Below are positions 1 to 8,641 of a stretch of 64,000 nt of DNA, piece by piece; the first letter of the stretch is position 1; every line of letters starts with the position of its first letter. Origin of the DNA: VRUE01 sp963753245 (GTDB lineage Bacteria; Actinomycetota; Thermoleophilia; Solirubrobacterales; 70-9); NCBI GenBank assembly GCA_963753245.1, contig CAVWBK010000002.1, forward strand, positions 372,001-436,000, read 5' to 3'. The translations under genes and the position numbers were made by a program. Below the pieces are notes generated by a model, which saw only the letters and a list, made by a program, of their open reading frames with translations, had not been told where the DNA came from and did no database searches.

Positions 1-1035
1 GCGTGCGATGCCGAGGCCCAGCCCGCTGCCACCCGTGGCACGATCGCGCGAGCGCTCGCTGCGATGAAAGCGGTCAAAGACCTGCTCGCGCTCCTCGATC
101 GGAATGCCGGGCCCGTCGTCATCGATGGAGATCACGACGGTGCCCGGATTAATCTCGCGCGCGGAGATCACGACCCGTCCCTCGGCGCCAGCGTGACGGC
201 GCGCGTTTGAGAGAAGGTTGCGGATCACCTGGGCGATCAAATCGGGGTCGAGGCGGATCGTTCCGTCAGGTAGCTCTTTAATCTCGGCGCGCCCCGGCGC
301 TGCGCCGGAGAACCCCTGCAGGAATGGGCCGATACCGACTGATCGAAGCGACGGGCCAACTGCACCCTCATCAAAGCGAGCGAGGGTGAGCAGGTCATCG
401 ACGATGCGTTCCACCCGTGTGGTCTCGGTGAGCGCGAGATCCTTGACCCGCAGGATCTCCTCGGCTGTGGGTGATTGATTTCGAGCCAGCACTTCCAACT
501 GCCCACGGATCGCCGTCACCGGGCTGCGCAGCTCGTGGGAGGCATCGGAGACGAACAGTCGCTGCCTGGCAAAGGCGGCGTCGAGTCGATCCAGCATGTG
601 GTTGAAGGCTTCGGCGAGGGTCCGCAGCTCGGCCGCCATCGCGGGGTTAAAGTCAAGTCTCGGACTCAGATCTCCGGCGTCGACCTCGGCGGCGGTGGCG
701 GCGAAGCGCCGCAGCGGGGATGCCGTTCGCGCGGCGAGCAGGTAGCCGGCAACCAGCGCCGCGATCAGCGTCGCCCCGCCGACCAAAAGGAAGGTCTTCT
801 CGACATCGGACTGCGCGTCCTTGATCGGAGAAATCGACGAACCCTCGTCGGGCTCAGGTGAGGGCGAACCGGGCTGACTCTGCTCGCGGGACTCCTCATG
901 GCTGATAACTCCAGACTCGTGGGACATCTCTGAGCGCACGGCGACCAGCACGACGGCGAACGCGATCAGCACGAGCGCGCCGATCGAGAGCCCGAGTCGG
1001 CCACGCAGGCCGAGCTTGTACCAGGCCCGCCTCAT
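1..1035 (-). CDS. Sensor histidine kinase, 3' end outside window
   Basis: Membrane sensor kinase of a two-component system; it autophosphorylates on His and passes phosphate to the regulator encoded just upstream. Reading from the ATG at 1035 I see a first membrane segment (about residues 13-33), a short acidic extracytoplasmic loop, a second membrane segment (about 72-94), a HAMP region, the phospho-acceptor box SDASHELRSP, the ATPase N box NLLSNARRH, then DDDGPGIP, FDRFHR and GGSGLGLG. The window edge cuts the protein shortly after this last box. The start overlaps the regulator stop (ATGA), so the two are translationally coupled. The ligand cannot be told; the loop is only about 40 residues, so membrane-stress sensing is possible but is inference. 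Confidence 0.93.
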   Translation of the reverse strand, partial: MRRAWYKLGLRGRLGLSIGALVLIAFAVVLVAVRSEMSHESGVISHEESREQSQPGSPSPEPDEGSSISPIKDAQSDVEKTFLLVGGATLIAALVAGYLLAARTASPLRRFAATAAEVDAGDLSPRLDFNPAMAAELRTLAEAFNHMLDRLDAAFARQRLFVSDASHELRSPVTAIRGQLEVLARNQSPTAEEILRVKDLALTETTRVERIVDDLLTLARFDEGAVGPSLRSVGIGPFLQGFSGAAPGRAEIKELPDGTIRLDPDLIAQVIRNLLSNARRHAGAEGRVVISAREINPGTVVISIDDDGPGIPIEEREQVFDRFHRSERSRDRATGGSGLGLGIAR

Positions 1036-1706
1036 AGGTCTGAGTTCAACCGGTAGCCGACCGATCGAATGGTCTTGATCGGCGCCGGGGAGCCGGGCCG
1101 GTCCAACTTCCTTCGCAGGTACCCGATGTAGACCTGCACGACGTTGGTGCCGGGATCATGGTCGTACTCCCAGACTGCCGAGAGGATCTCTTCGCGGGTG
1201 CAGACCCGGCCGGCGTGGCGCATCAGGAAGGCGAGAAGCTCGGCCTCGCGCTCGGGCAGCCGCACGGAGAGTCCTGCACGGGTCGCCTCACGGGTAAGCA
1301 GATCCAGTCGGATATCAGCCACCTCCACCGTCGTCTCGGAGCGCTCGCCGGACTCGCGAAGCCGGGCGCGAATGCGGGCCAGCAGCTCCTCGAAGGAGAA
1401 CGGCTTGGTCACGTAATCGGTTGCTCCGAGCTCGAGACCCTCGACCCTGTCGGCCACCTCGGTTTTCGCGGTCAAGATGATCACCGGCAGGGTCGGCTTG
1501 GAGCGCCTGATCGCATTGAGCACATCGATCCCGTCCCGTCCGGGGAGCATGCGGTCGAGGACAACGAGGTCGAATTCTGTCGACAGTGCCAGTCGCTCGC
1601 CCTCGACGCCGTCCATCGCCATCGAGACCCCGAAGCCCTCCGCCCTCAGGCCTCTGGTCAGGAAGTCGGCGATCCCCGCCTCGTCCTCGACGACCAGGAT
1701 CTCCAT
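1032..1706 (-). CDS. OmpR/PhoB-family response regulator
   Basis: DNA-binding response regulator of 224 residues, the full family length. The receiver domain has the acidic residue at D8, phospho-acceptor D51 (VVLDRMLPG), switch T79 and K101 (YVTKPF). The C-terminal half is a winged helix ending in IKTIRSVGYRL, typical of OmpR/PhoB. The start is 10 bases after the stop of the glutamate decarboxylase gene on the same strand, and the stop overlaps the kinase start. The three genes therefore look like one transcript. The target genes are unknown; control of its own operon is likely by analogy. Confidence 0.95.
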   Translation of the reverse strand: MEILVVEDEAGIADFLTRGLRAEGFGVSMAMDGVEGERLALSTEFDLVVLDRMLPGRDGIDVLNAIRRSKPTLPVIILTAKTEVADRVEGLELGATDYVTKPFSFEELLARIRARLRESGERSETTVEVADIRLDLLTREATRAGLSVRLPEREAELLAFLMRHAGRVCTREEILSAVWEYDHDPGTNVVQVYIGYLRRKLDRPGSPAPIKTIRSVGYRLNSDL

Positions 1707-1716
1707 CGCGGCCGGC

Positions 1717-3093
1717 TTAGTAGCCCGGGCTCTGCTTCATTTTCTTGCGCTCGGAGGGGTGCGCGCCACCCTTTTTCTCGAGCATCTCGCAGGCGGTCGT
1801 AATGTCGATCGACAGCCTGTCGATCTGCTCCCGGCTCAGGGTCTGCTTGACCAGCGCCCGCAGGACTTTCACGTTTTCAGCGTTGGGTGGCATCGTGTAG
1901 GCGGGCAGCATCCAGCCACGCTCGGCGGAGAGCTGCCATGAAAGGTCGAACTCGTCGTAGTTCTTTTCGCCGGCCAGCTTGAAGGCCACCAGCGGCAACT
2001 GCTCCTCCCCGTCGCCGATCAGCTCGAAGTCGCCGGTGTCCTTCAGCTTCTCGGCGAGAGCTCTGGCGTTGGCCTGCATCGCCATCATGATGTAGGCGTA
2101 TCCCTCATGTCCAAGTCGGACGAAGTTGTAGTACTGGGCCAGGACCATCGAGGCGCCCGTAGAGAAGTTGAGCGTGAAGGTTGCGTCGGTTTTGCCGAGG
2201 TAGTTCTCATAGAAGACGAGGTCCTCGGCGAGGTCGGATTTCTCGCGGAAGACGAGCCAGCCGATTCCTGGATAGACGAGCCCGAACTTGTGGCCGGAGA
2301 CATTGATCGAGCGCACCTGCTCGAGCCGGAAGTCCCACTCGGAGTTCGGGTAGAGAAACGGCCAGACGAAACCGCCGCTTGCCCCGTCGATGTGGAGTGG
2401 CACGTCGAGGCCCTTGTCGCTCTTAAGGGCGACCAAGAGATTGTTGATCCCGACGATGTCATCGGCGTGACCGGTGAAGGTCGTGCCGAGGACAGCCGCG
2501 ACCCCGATCGTGTTCTCGTCGATATGGGGCTCGACGTCCTCCGGTCCGATCACGTACTTGCCGTCCTGCAGTGGGACGATCCGTGGTTCGACGTCGAAGT
2601 AGCGGCAAAACTTCTCCCAGACCACGTGAACATCGCCGCCGAAGATCAGGTTCGGCTTGTCGACCGCTTTGGCGTCGGCTTCGCGCCGCTCCTTCCACTT
2701 CCACTTCAGCGAGAGAGCGCCGAGCATAATCGCCTCCGAGGAGCCCTGGGTGCGGGCGCCGGTCGTCTCGCCAGGGGCGTGGTAGAGGTCGGCGAGCATC
2801 CGGATGCAGCGCTGCTCGATCTCAGCCGAGATTGGATACTCGGCATGGTCGATGAAGTTGCGGTAGAGGTTCTCGGAGATCAGCCGCTGTGCCTCCGGCT
2901 CCATCCAGGTGGTCACAAAGGTCGCCAGGTTGCGGTTGGGGTCCCCCTCCAGCGCAAGTTCCTCGCCGACGAGGCGCATCGCGTCCAGCGAGGACATGCC
3001 GCTGTCGGGGAAAGGTCCGTCCGGAGCGTCTTCGGTGAGGAAGCGGTTTCCGTAGAGCATTGCGGCCTGTTCGGCGCTGAGAGGCTTCTTCAT
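1717..3093 (-). CDS. gadB: Glutamate decarboxylase
   Basis: PLP-dependent enzyme that converts L-glutamate to GABA and CO2, using up a proton; in other bacteria it serves acid resistance or GABA metabolism. 458 residues from the ATG at 3093 (E. coli GadB has 466). The PLP-binding lysine is about residue 269 in SINVSGHKFGLVYPG, and HIDGASGGF holds the Asp that contacts the PLP ring nitrogen. An open frame extends 48 codons further upstream, but the ATG at 3093 has a GGAG sequence just upstream and begins the family-like MKKPLS sequence. No glutamate/GABA antiporter gene lies nearby. It is the first gene of a likely operon with the response regulator and kinase. Confidence 0.94.
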   Translation of the reverse strand: MKKPLSAEQAAMLYGNRFLTEDAPDGPFPDSGMSSLDAMRLVGEELALEGDPNRNLATFVTTWMEPEAQRLISENLYRNFIDHAEYPISAEIEQRCIRMLADLYHAPGETTGARTQGSSEAIMLGALSLKWKWKERREADAKAVDKPNLIFGGDVHVVWEKFCRYFDVEPRIVPLQDGKYVIGPEDVEPHIDENTIGVAAVLGTTFTGHADDIVGINNLLVALKSDKGLDVPLHIDGASGGFVWPFLYPNSEWDFRLEQVRSINVSGHKFGLVYPGIGWLVFREKSDLAEDLVFYENYLGKTDATFTLNFSTGASMVLAQYYNFVRLGHEGYAYIMMAMQANARALAEKLKDTGDFELIGDGEEQLPLVAFKLAGEKNYDEFDLSWQLSAERGWMLPAYTMPPNAENVKVLRALVKQTLSREQIDRLSIDITTACEMLEKKGGAHPSERKKMKQSPGY

Positions 3094-3498
3094 CCGGGGC
3101 TCCAGTCGTTTTGCATGGACGTCGAGCGTACCTCCTGAGCCGCCGTGGGGAATCGCCTCTCCGTTGATCCGATCTCGCTGGGGTCCCGTTACGGAAAACA
3201 CCGGCCTGGCGCGCGGCTTGACAACCGTGGCCCCCAACCCACCCCCGGCGGAGGAAAGCCCAAGATCGGACCAACGGAGATATCGATAGTCCTGATCAGC
3301 CCGCTGTGGTTTTCGAATAATCGGCTTCCCGAGCTGGGCAAATCGCTCGGTTATGGGGATTCATAAGTTCAAGGGAACGATCAGCAGCGATCAGATTGAA
3401 ATGCCGGCCTCGCCAAGGGCTGTCGAGCGGGCTTCGAGCGCGTTGTGTGACGTAGATCAAACGCCGCCGTCCAGGCGGCGCCCTAAGGTGGTTGTGGG
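3094..3498. promoter_or_regulatory. Divergent intergenic region between gadB and the monooxygenase
   Basis: About 400 bases with no credible gene. It must hold the promoters of both diverging transcripts. A TGTGA-N6-TCAAA element at 3446-3461 resembles a CRP/FNR-family operator (consensus TGTGA-N6-TCACA), 38 bases before the monooxygenase start. Directly after it is a small GC hairpin, GCCGCC/GGCGGC. The operator is a pattern match only. Confidence 0.35.
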
Positions 3499-5005
3499 AT
3501 GGCCTCAGAGCATGTCGACGTGCTGATCGTCGGTGCCGGTATTTCGGGCATCGGCGCCGCCTACCATCTGCAAGAGCGTTGTCCGGGAAAAAGCTTCGCG
3601 ATCCTCGAGGCTCGCGAGGACCTCGGTGGCACCTGGGACCTCTTCCGCTACCCGGGCATCCGCTCGGACTCTGACATGCACACCCTCGGTTATCGTTTCA
3701 AGCCCTGGACGGATCCCCAGTCGATCGCCGCTGGGCCCTCGATTCTCGACTACGTCCGTGAGACTGCGCGCGAGGAGGGGATCACCGGGCGGATCCGCTT
3801 CGGGCATCGCCGTCACCTCGGCCGAGTGGTCGACCCCCGACTCATGCTGGACAGTCGAGGTTGAACACACCGGTAGCGGCAAGGCCGCCACCTTCACCTG
3901 TGACTTTCTCGCAATGTGTAGCGGCTACTACCGCTACGACGAGGGCTACTCGCCCGAGTTCTCAGGACGCGATCTGTTCAAGGGACGGATCGTGCACCCG
4001 CAGCACTGGCCGGCCGAGTTCGACTACGAGGGCAAGCGCATCGTCGTGATCGGCAGCGGCGCCACCGCCGTGACCCTCGTTCCGGCACTGGCCGAGCGGG
4101 CGAGTCGGGTGACGATGCTGCAGCGTTCGCCGACCTACATCGTCTCCCTGCCCGGAGAAGACGGGCTCGCCAATGTCCTGCGCCGCTTCTTGCCGGCCAA
4201 GGCGGTCTACTCGATCGTTCGTTGGAAAAACGTGTTGCTGCAGATGGCCAGCTACCAGCTCAGCCGACGGCGTCCAGCTTTGATGAAACGGGCGGTGCGC
4301 AAAGGGATCGTCAGGTCACTGCCCGAGGGCTATGACGTCGACCGGCACTTCAGCCCCAAATACGATCCCTGGGACCAACGCCTATGCCTAGTGCCCGACG
4401 GCGATCTCTTTGAGGCGATCTCGACCGGCAAAGCCGAGATCATCACCGACCAGATCGCAGGTTTCACCGAGGAGGGGATCGAACTTGAGTCAGGCCAGAT
4501 TCTGGACGCCGACGTGATCGTCACGGCGACTGGCCTCAACCTGCTCTTTCTCGGCGGCGCAAAATTGACCGTCGACGGTGAGCTGGTCGATGTCGCTTCG
4601 AAGCTCACCTATAAGGGCATGATGCTCAGCGACGTGCCAAACCTCGCCTTCACCCTGGGCTATGCGAACGCCTCGTGGACGCTGAAGGTGGATCTGACCT
4701 CCGAATACATGTGTCGCCTGATCAACCACATGGACGAGTGTGGCTATCGCCAATGCGTGCCTCGGGTCAGCGATCCAACGATAACCCCGGAGCCGATTCT
4801 CGACCTCAACTCTGGCTACATCCTGCGCTCTCTCGACCAGCTGCCCAAACAGGGCTCCAAGGCTCCCTGGAAGCTGCGCCAGAACTATGCCCTGGATCTA
4901 AGGGCACTGCGCCACGGGCCGCTCCTCGACGACGCGATGCAATTTTCCTGTCCGCCTGGTGGTTTAGATGCCGAGCGTCCGCCGGCCGTGGCGGAGGCGA
5001 TCTAG
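3499..5005 (+). pseudogene. EthA-like Baeyer-Villiger flavin monooxygenase, broken by one extra base
   Basis: FAD- and NADPH-dependent monooxygenase that would oxidise ketones or similar compounds. Read through the shift it has about 501 residues, close to the family's roughly 490. Visible motifs are the FAD fold GAGISGIG at the N terminus, GGTWDLFRYPGIRSDSDM as in EthA-type enzymes, the Baeyer-Villiger signature FKGRIVHPQHWP, and the second Rossmann motif VIGSGATA for NADPH. The first 104 codons are in one frame (3499 on), the rest in the +2 frame. Removing one C from CGCC at 3808-3811 restores RFGHRVTSAEWS. The rest is uncorrupted, so this is a recent mutation or a sequencing error. The stop overlaps the stop of the convergent gene at 5002-5394. 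Confidence 0.88.
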
Positions 5006-5394
5006 CAGCGGAACCGGGGGCTGACCGCAGCGGCTTGGTTGATCCAGGTGCCGTCGCGGCTCAGGGCTTCGCCGATCGCGGTCGTACGCCAGACGCCTTT
5101 AACGCAGCCCGGCACGCTGACCTGCCCAATCACCCGGCGCCCGCTCCCCGTCGTCGTTTCGCATCGCACATCAAATGAACGCGCGCCCACTTTCTTGCGC
5201 AGGCAAACCGTGACCCTGAGCTGAGCATGGCGCACTTCGGTTCGATAGCCCCCCACACCGGTCAGTTCCAGCGCACTCGAGTCATAGGACGGTCTGCGAG
5301 CTCGCGCTTCAGAGGATCCCGCCGCGCTAGCCATCTGCGCACAGAGCGCGGCGATCAGCAGGGTGGCCGTGAGGATGTAGCGTCCGTTCTTCAT
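5002..5394 (-). CDS. Small secreted protein of unknown function
   Basis: 130 residues. The ATG at 5394 is chosen because a strong GGAGG site lies just upstream and because it begins a classical signal peptide: MKNGR, a hydrophobic stretch LTATLLIAALCAQM, then ASAAG as a likely cleavage site. The mature part is about 100 residues and has four cysteines, which could form disulfides outside the cell. I recognise no domain. It converges on the broken monooxygenase with stop codons overlapping in a shared CTAG. Confidence 0.75.
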   Translation of the reverse strand: MKNGRYILTATLLIAALCAQMASAAGSSEARARRPSYDSSALELTGVGGYRTEVRHAQLRVTVCLRKKVGARSFDVRCETTTGSGRRVIGQVSVPGCVKGVWRTTAIGEALSRDGTWINQAAAVSPRFRC

Positions 5395-5444
5395 TTGGTC
5401 CTCCAGGGGTACGAACAATTCAATCGCGTGTTTGTCCCGGTGAG

Positions 5445-6299
5445 ATGCAGCTGACCGACACGCAGCATCGCATTCTTGTCGCCCTGTGCCGGCCGGTCGC
5501 CGATGGCAACGGGTTCGCCCTCCCGGCGACCAACCAGGAGGTCGCCGATCAGGTCTTTCTTAGCGTCGACGCGGTGAAGGCCCATCTGCGTACGCTCTAT
5601 CGCAAGTTCGGAATTGAAGGGCTGCCCCAAAATCAAAAGCGGGCGCGCCTGGTCGAGCTCGTCATCGAGGGGGGGTATGTCGGAGTAGACGATGGGGGAG
5701 GAGCTCCCGCCGGGTCCCGGCCCGCTGCCACGGCCGGTTCTCCGCAGGGAGCTCCAATCCCCACCGCTGCCTCTAAGGGCGACGCACCGCGTCGCCGCGT
5801 TTGGCAGATCGTCGCAATGCTCGCGGCAGTCGCAGTGCTCGCCCTCGTGATACTCACCCTCGCCGGTGCCTTTACCGATGGAGGCCCAGAATCGACTCCC
5901 CTCGCCGCCTACCGGATCGCGGTGCGAGGGTATTGTCGGCTCGCCCTCGGCGGCGAGAGCTTTGCTCGCAGGGTCGGCGCGCGTGAAAGAGCGAGGTCCT
6001 ACCTCGAGGTTCTCGAGACCGTTCGGGGTCGCGTTGAATCGCTGCCGCCTCCAGCGGAGGGCGATCGCTCGCTCGAACGCTTTCGTGCCGGGCTGACAAA
6101 CGCCGCAAATCTCACCAGCGTTATCGCCGAAGGACCCCCGGCCCAGGGAAGTCGTAAACAGGCGAATGTTGTCGCCGAGCTGACTTTCGCCGCGGGCCAG
6201 GTTCAGGCCGGAGCTCTCGGTTACCGGCTCGGCTCTGGCTGCGTTGCGATCGGTGATCTCGTCGCTCACTCGGCTGCCAACGCGGCCCATCTTCCCTAA
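5445..6299 (+). CDS. Membrane-anchored LuxR-type HTH protein
   Basis: 284 residues in three parts. Residues 1-75 resemble a winged LuxR/GerE-type helix-turn-helix (TNQEVADQVFLSVDAVKAHL, then LYRKFGIE). Residues 76-118 are a Gly/Ala/Pro-rich linker. Residues 119-143 are one strong membrane segment, followed by about 140 extracytoplasmic residues with two cysteines and no domain I know. This layout suggests a one-component regulator that carries an outside signal to DNA, as ToxR-like proteins do; the role is inference. It is transcribed divergently from the small secreted protein, with start codons only 50 bases apart. Confidence 0.75.
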   Translation: MQLTDTQHRILVALCRPVADGNGFALPATNQEVADQVFLSVDAVKAHLRTLYRKFGIEGLPQNQKRARLVELVIEGGYVGVDDGGGAPAGSRPAATAGSPQGAPIPTAASKGDAPRRRVWQIVAMLAAVAVLALVILTLAGAFTDGGPESTPLAAYRIAVRGYCRLALGGESFARRVGARERARSYLEVLETVRGRVESLPPPAEGDRSLERFRAGLTNAANLTSVIAEGPPAQGSRKQANVVAELTFAAGQVQAGALGYRLGSGCVAIGDLVAHSAANAAHLP

Positions 6300-6303
6300 G
6301 TCG

Positions 6304-6340
6304 ACCACGGGAGGAGCGCTGACGACGCCCCTCCCGTGGT
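6304..6340. terminator. Bidirectional terminator hairpin
   Basis: Perfect 11-base inverted repeat (ACCACGGGAGG / CCTCCCGTGGT) around a 15-base loop, placed between two convergent genes (stops at 6299 and 6368). No long T run follows on either strand. Confidence 0.7.
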
Positions 6341-6367
6341 TCGGTGTGCCAGGGAGCCGCACCGGGA

Positions 6368-7081
6368 TCAGGGAGCCGTTTCGTCACCGACTTCTTCGGT
6401 GAGACCTTCATTGGGCTTCGGTTCGCCGACGTGAACACGCTCGCAGTTCGGGCGCGTCACATCGGTTGGGTCAGCGAAGACGACGTCAGTGCCGCTGCCG
6501 CAGGAGACCACGTCCGGCTCCCCGTCGCGGACGAACACGGTGTCATTGCCAGGCCCGGCGAAAACCGTGTCCGCGCCTGGCGCGGCGACATCCACCTTGG
6601 CGCGGGCGAAGATCGTGTCATCGCCACTGCCTCCGAACACGATATCCACTCCAGGTCCGGCGAAGATCACGTCGTTACCGGCGCCACCGTACTCGCGATC
6701 ATCGCCCTGCCCGCCGCGGATCAGATCACGCCCGGCTTCGCCCGAGAGCGTGTCGTTGCCCAGGCGGCCGAGGATGTAGTCAGCGCCTTCGCCACCGGTA
6801 ATCAAATCGTCCCCTTCTCCGCCACTGAGGCGATCGCGGCCCGCTTCTCCGGCGATCGTGTCGTTGCCGGCTCCACCAGAGACTCTGTCTGGACCTCCGA
6901 GTGCGTTGACGGTGTCATTGCCACCCATCGCTTTGATCAGGTCCGGTTGATTGGTGCCGGTGATCACGTTGTCTGTTTCATCGCCGACGATCGTCGCCGC
7001 TGAAGCGACCCCAACCCCGACCGCGAGCGCGAACATAGCTGCGGCAAGCGTTCCCGCCTTCAACAGTCGTCTCGATTTCAT
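6368..7081 (-). CDS. Secreted RTX-type calcium-binding repeat protein
   Basis: 237 residues from the ATG at 7081, which has a perfect GAGGAGG site 5 bases upstream. A signal peptide ends near VASAAT. The mature protein is almost entirely glycine- and aspartate-rich nonapeptides of the form GGxGxDxhx (for example GGAGNDTIAGEAGRDRLSGG), which fold as a calcium-binding parallel beta-roll. There is no enzymatic domain, so it is a surface or extracellular structural protein. No type I secretion genes are in the window and the Sec signal makes them unnecessary. A second, larger RTX protein lies at 18.4-20.7 kb. Confidence 0.9.
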   Translation of the reverse strand: MKSRRLLKAGTLAAAMFALAVGVGVASAATIVGDETDNVITGTNQPDLIKAMGGNDTVNALGGPDRVSGGAGNDTIAGEAGRDRLSGGEGDDLITGGEGADYILGRLGNDTLSGEAGRDLIRGGQGDDREYGGAGNDVIFAGPGVDIVFGGSGDDTIFARAKVDVAAPGADTVFAGPGNDTVFVRDGEPDVVSCGSGTDVVFADPTDVTRPNCERVHVGEPKPNEGLTEEVGDETAP

Positions 7082-7242
7082 CGGTCCTCCTCGTTCGCTT
7101 TGGTGCTGTTGGAGCCACCAAAGCCGGTGAGGAGCCCCCGCGCAAGGGACCCAGGGGTTAGGGCATACCCACCCCAGGTGTTCCACACCCGGGTGTGTGC
7201 CTGCAAACGTGCGTTTTGCGGAGTCTTTCTGGCTCGGTGCTA

Positions 7243-8190
7243 CTAGCTCAGGGCCAAAGAGAGGTCCCAGAGGCGCTCCGATTCGGACCCATCGAGCGCG
7301 TATGAAGCGAACCCGGACACTCCTTGCAACTTGAGCCGGCTGCTGATCGTCGGTGCCTCACTGCAGTCCTCGAAATAGCGCCCACCAGTTCCCTCGAGTT
7401 GGGGTGACGTGGCGGGCAAAACCGAGGTTGCCGCGCCCTGCTCAGGCGTCTTCATCTCGAGTCTCCCCCGAGACTTTGCGCGCTTTCTCGATGGAATCGG
7501 GCGCAAGATGGCGCTGCAGATTGGTCGCGATGCCACCCAGCATCAGCGCGTTGCAGGCGATTCCATCTTGCGCCCAGCGCTTTGTCACGCCGACCGCGAA
7601 GAGAACGTTAGCTGTCTTCGTCTGACCGTAGGCCAGAAACGGCTCATAGGCGCGAAAGGCGAAATCGATGTCGCCGAAGGCGACCGGTGAGCGCAGATGC
7701 GCGCTGGAGCGACCGCGATGACTCGCGCCGATCCGGCTTCGGCCAGCGCATCGTGGAGCCCGATCGTAAGCGCGAAATGGCCGAGGTCGTTGGTCGCGAA
7801 CTGCATCTCGTGGCGTTAGGAGAAATGGTCAGCTCCTGCCAGGCCATCACTCCGGCGTTGTTGTTGAGGATGTCCTGCGGCCCGTCCCAGGCAGCGACAA
7901 AAGAGTCGATCGAGGCGCGGTCGGTGAGCTCTAAGGGGACGACGCTCACCGCGTCATTGCCGGTTAAGCCCTGATATCGAGGGCGGCTGTTTCGCCGGTC
8001 TCGGTATTGCGGACCGCGAGCGTGACCGCGGCGCCCGAGAGCGCCGGCGCGCGTGCGGTCTCGACCCTAATTCCGAAACGGCGCCGGTCACAATCGCCCG
8101 CCGACCGACGAGGTCGATGCCTTCAACTACTTCAGCCGCGGTCGAGTCAAATCCAAAGGGAGTGGTGATCAGCTCGGCGATAGTCCTCAT
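7243..8190 (-). pseudogene. Decayed short-chain dehydrogenase/reductase
   Basis: Remains of a retinol-dehydrogenase-like SDR of about 315 codons. Read piecewise from 8190 downward: TTPFGFDSTAAEVVEGIDL, GRRAIVTGA (coenzyme site), then VETARA and VTLAVRNTETGE in a second frame, LELTDRASIDSFVAAWDG and NNAGVMAW (active-site strand) in another, then MQFATNDLGHFALT, then a catalytic Tyr-x-x-x-Lys equivalent YGQTKTAN in yet another frame, and finally KTPEQGAATSVL with GGRYFEDCSEA. At least five single- or double-base indels separate these pieces, and there are internal stops. This number of lesions in an otherwise recognisable sequence means true decay, not a sequencing slip. Confidence 0.93.
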
Positions 8191-8222
8191 TCTGACGAAT
8201 GCGATCCATTAGCCTCTCGTGC

Positions 8223-8468
8223 ATGGATGATGACCAGGTTCTAAGCCGCATCGATGAGTTGGTCCGCGAGGAGGAGGAGCTCCTGCACCGCCACGAGGGC
8301 GAGGCGGAGCTGAGCCCTGGGGAGAATGCCCGGCTCGAGGAGCTCAGGGTCAGCCTCGACCGCGCCTGGGACTACCTGCGCCAACGACGCTCTTTGCGCC
8401 AACACGGACTCAGCCCCGAGGACGCGAGCGAGCGCGACGCTGGCACGGTAGAGGGCTATGAGAACTAG
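8223..8468 (+). CDS. DUF2630 family small protein
   Basis: 81 residues, charged and helical throughout, matching the DUF2630 pattern: DDDQVLSRIDELV, an acidic stretch, LEELRVSLDRAWDYLRQRR, and a C-terminal GTVEGYEN. The function of this actinobacterial family is unknown. I chose the ATG at 8223 over 8199 because the family begins with MDD. The divergent neighbour is the dead SDR. Confidence 0.85.
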   Translation: MDDDQVLSRIDELVREEEELLHRHEGEAELSPGENARLEELRVSLDRAWDYLRQRRSLRQHGLSPEDASERDAGTVEGYEN

Positions 8469-8641
8469 CCGGTCTTGAAAATCTCGGGCCTCGCGCGAAT
8501 CTCAGTTTGATCGGCTCGCCGCGCTCAGCGTCGGACCATCTCCCCAGAATGTCCTCGCCATAGACGGCCTCGGCAAAGACCTAGCCGCGGGAGTGGGCGG
8601 GCTATGGGAGGCTCAGAACGAGATGGTTCCGTCACCCCGGG

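Noticed and set aside
2107..3138. 343-codon open frame on the plus strand antisense to gadB
   Set aside because: High-GC shadow: the minus-strand frame encodes a clear glutamate decarboxylase and the plus frame shows no family sequence.
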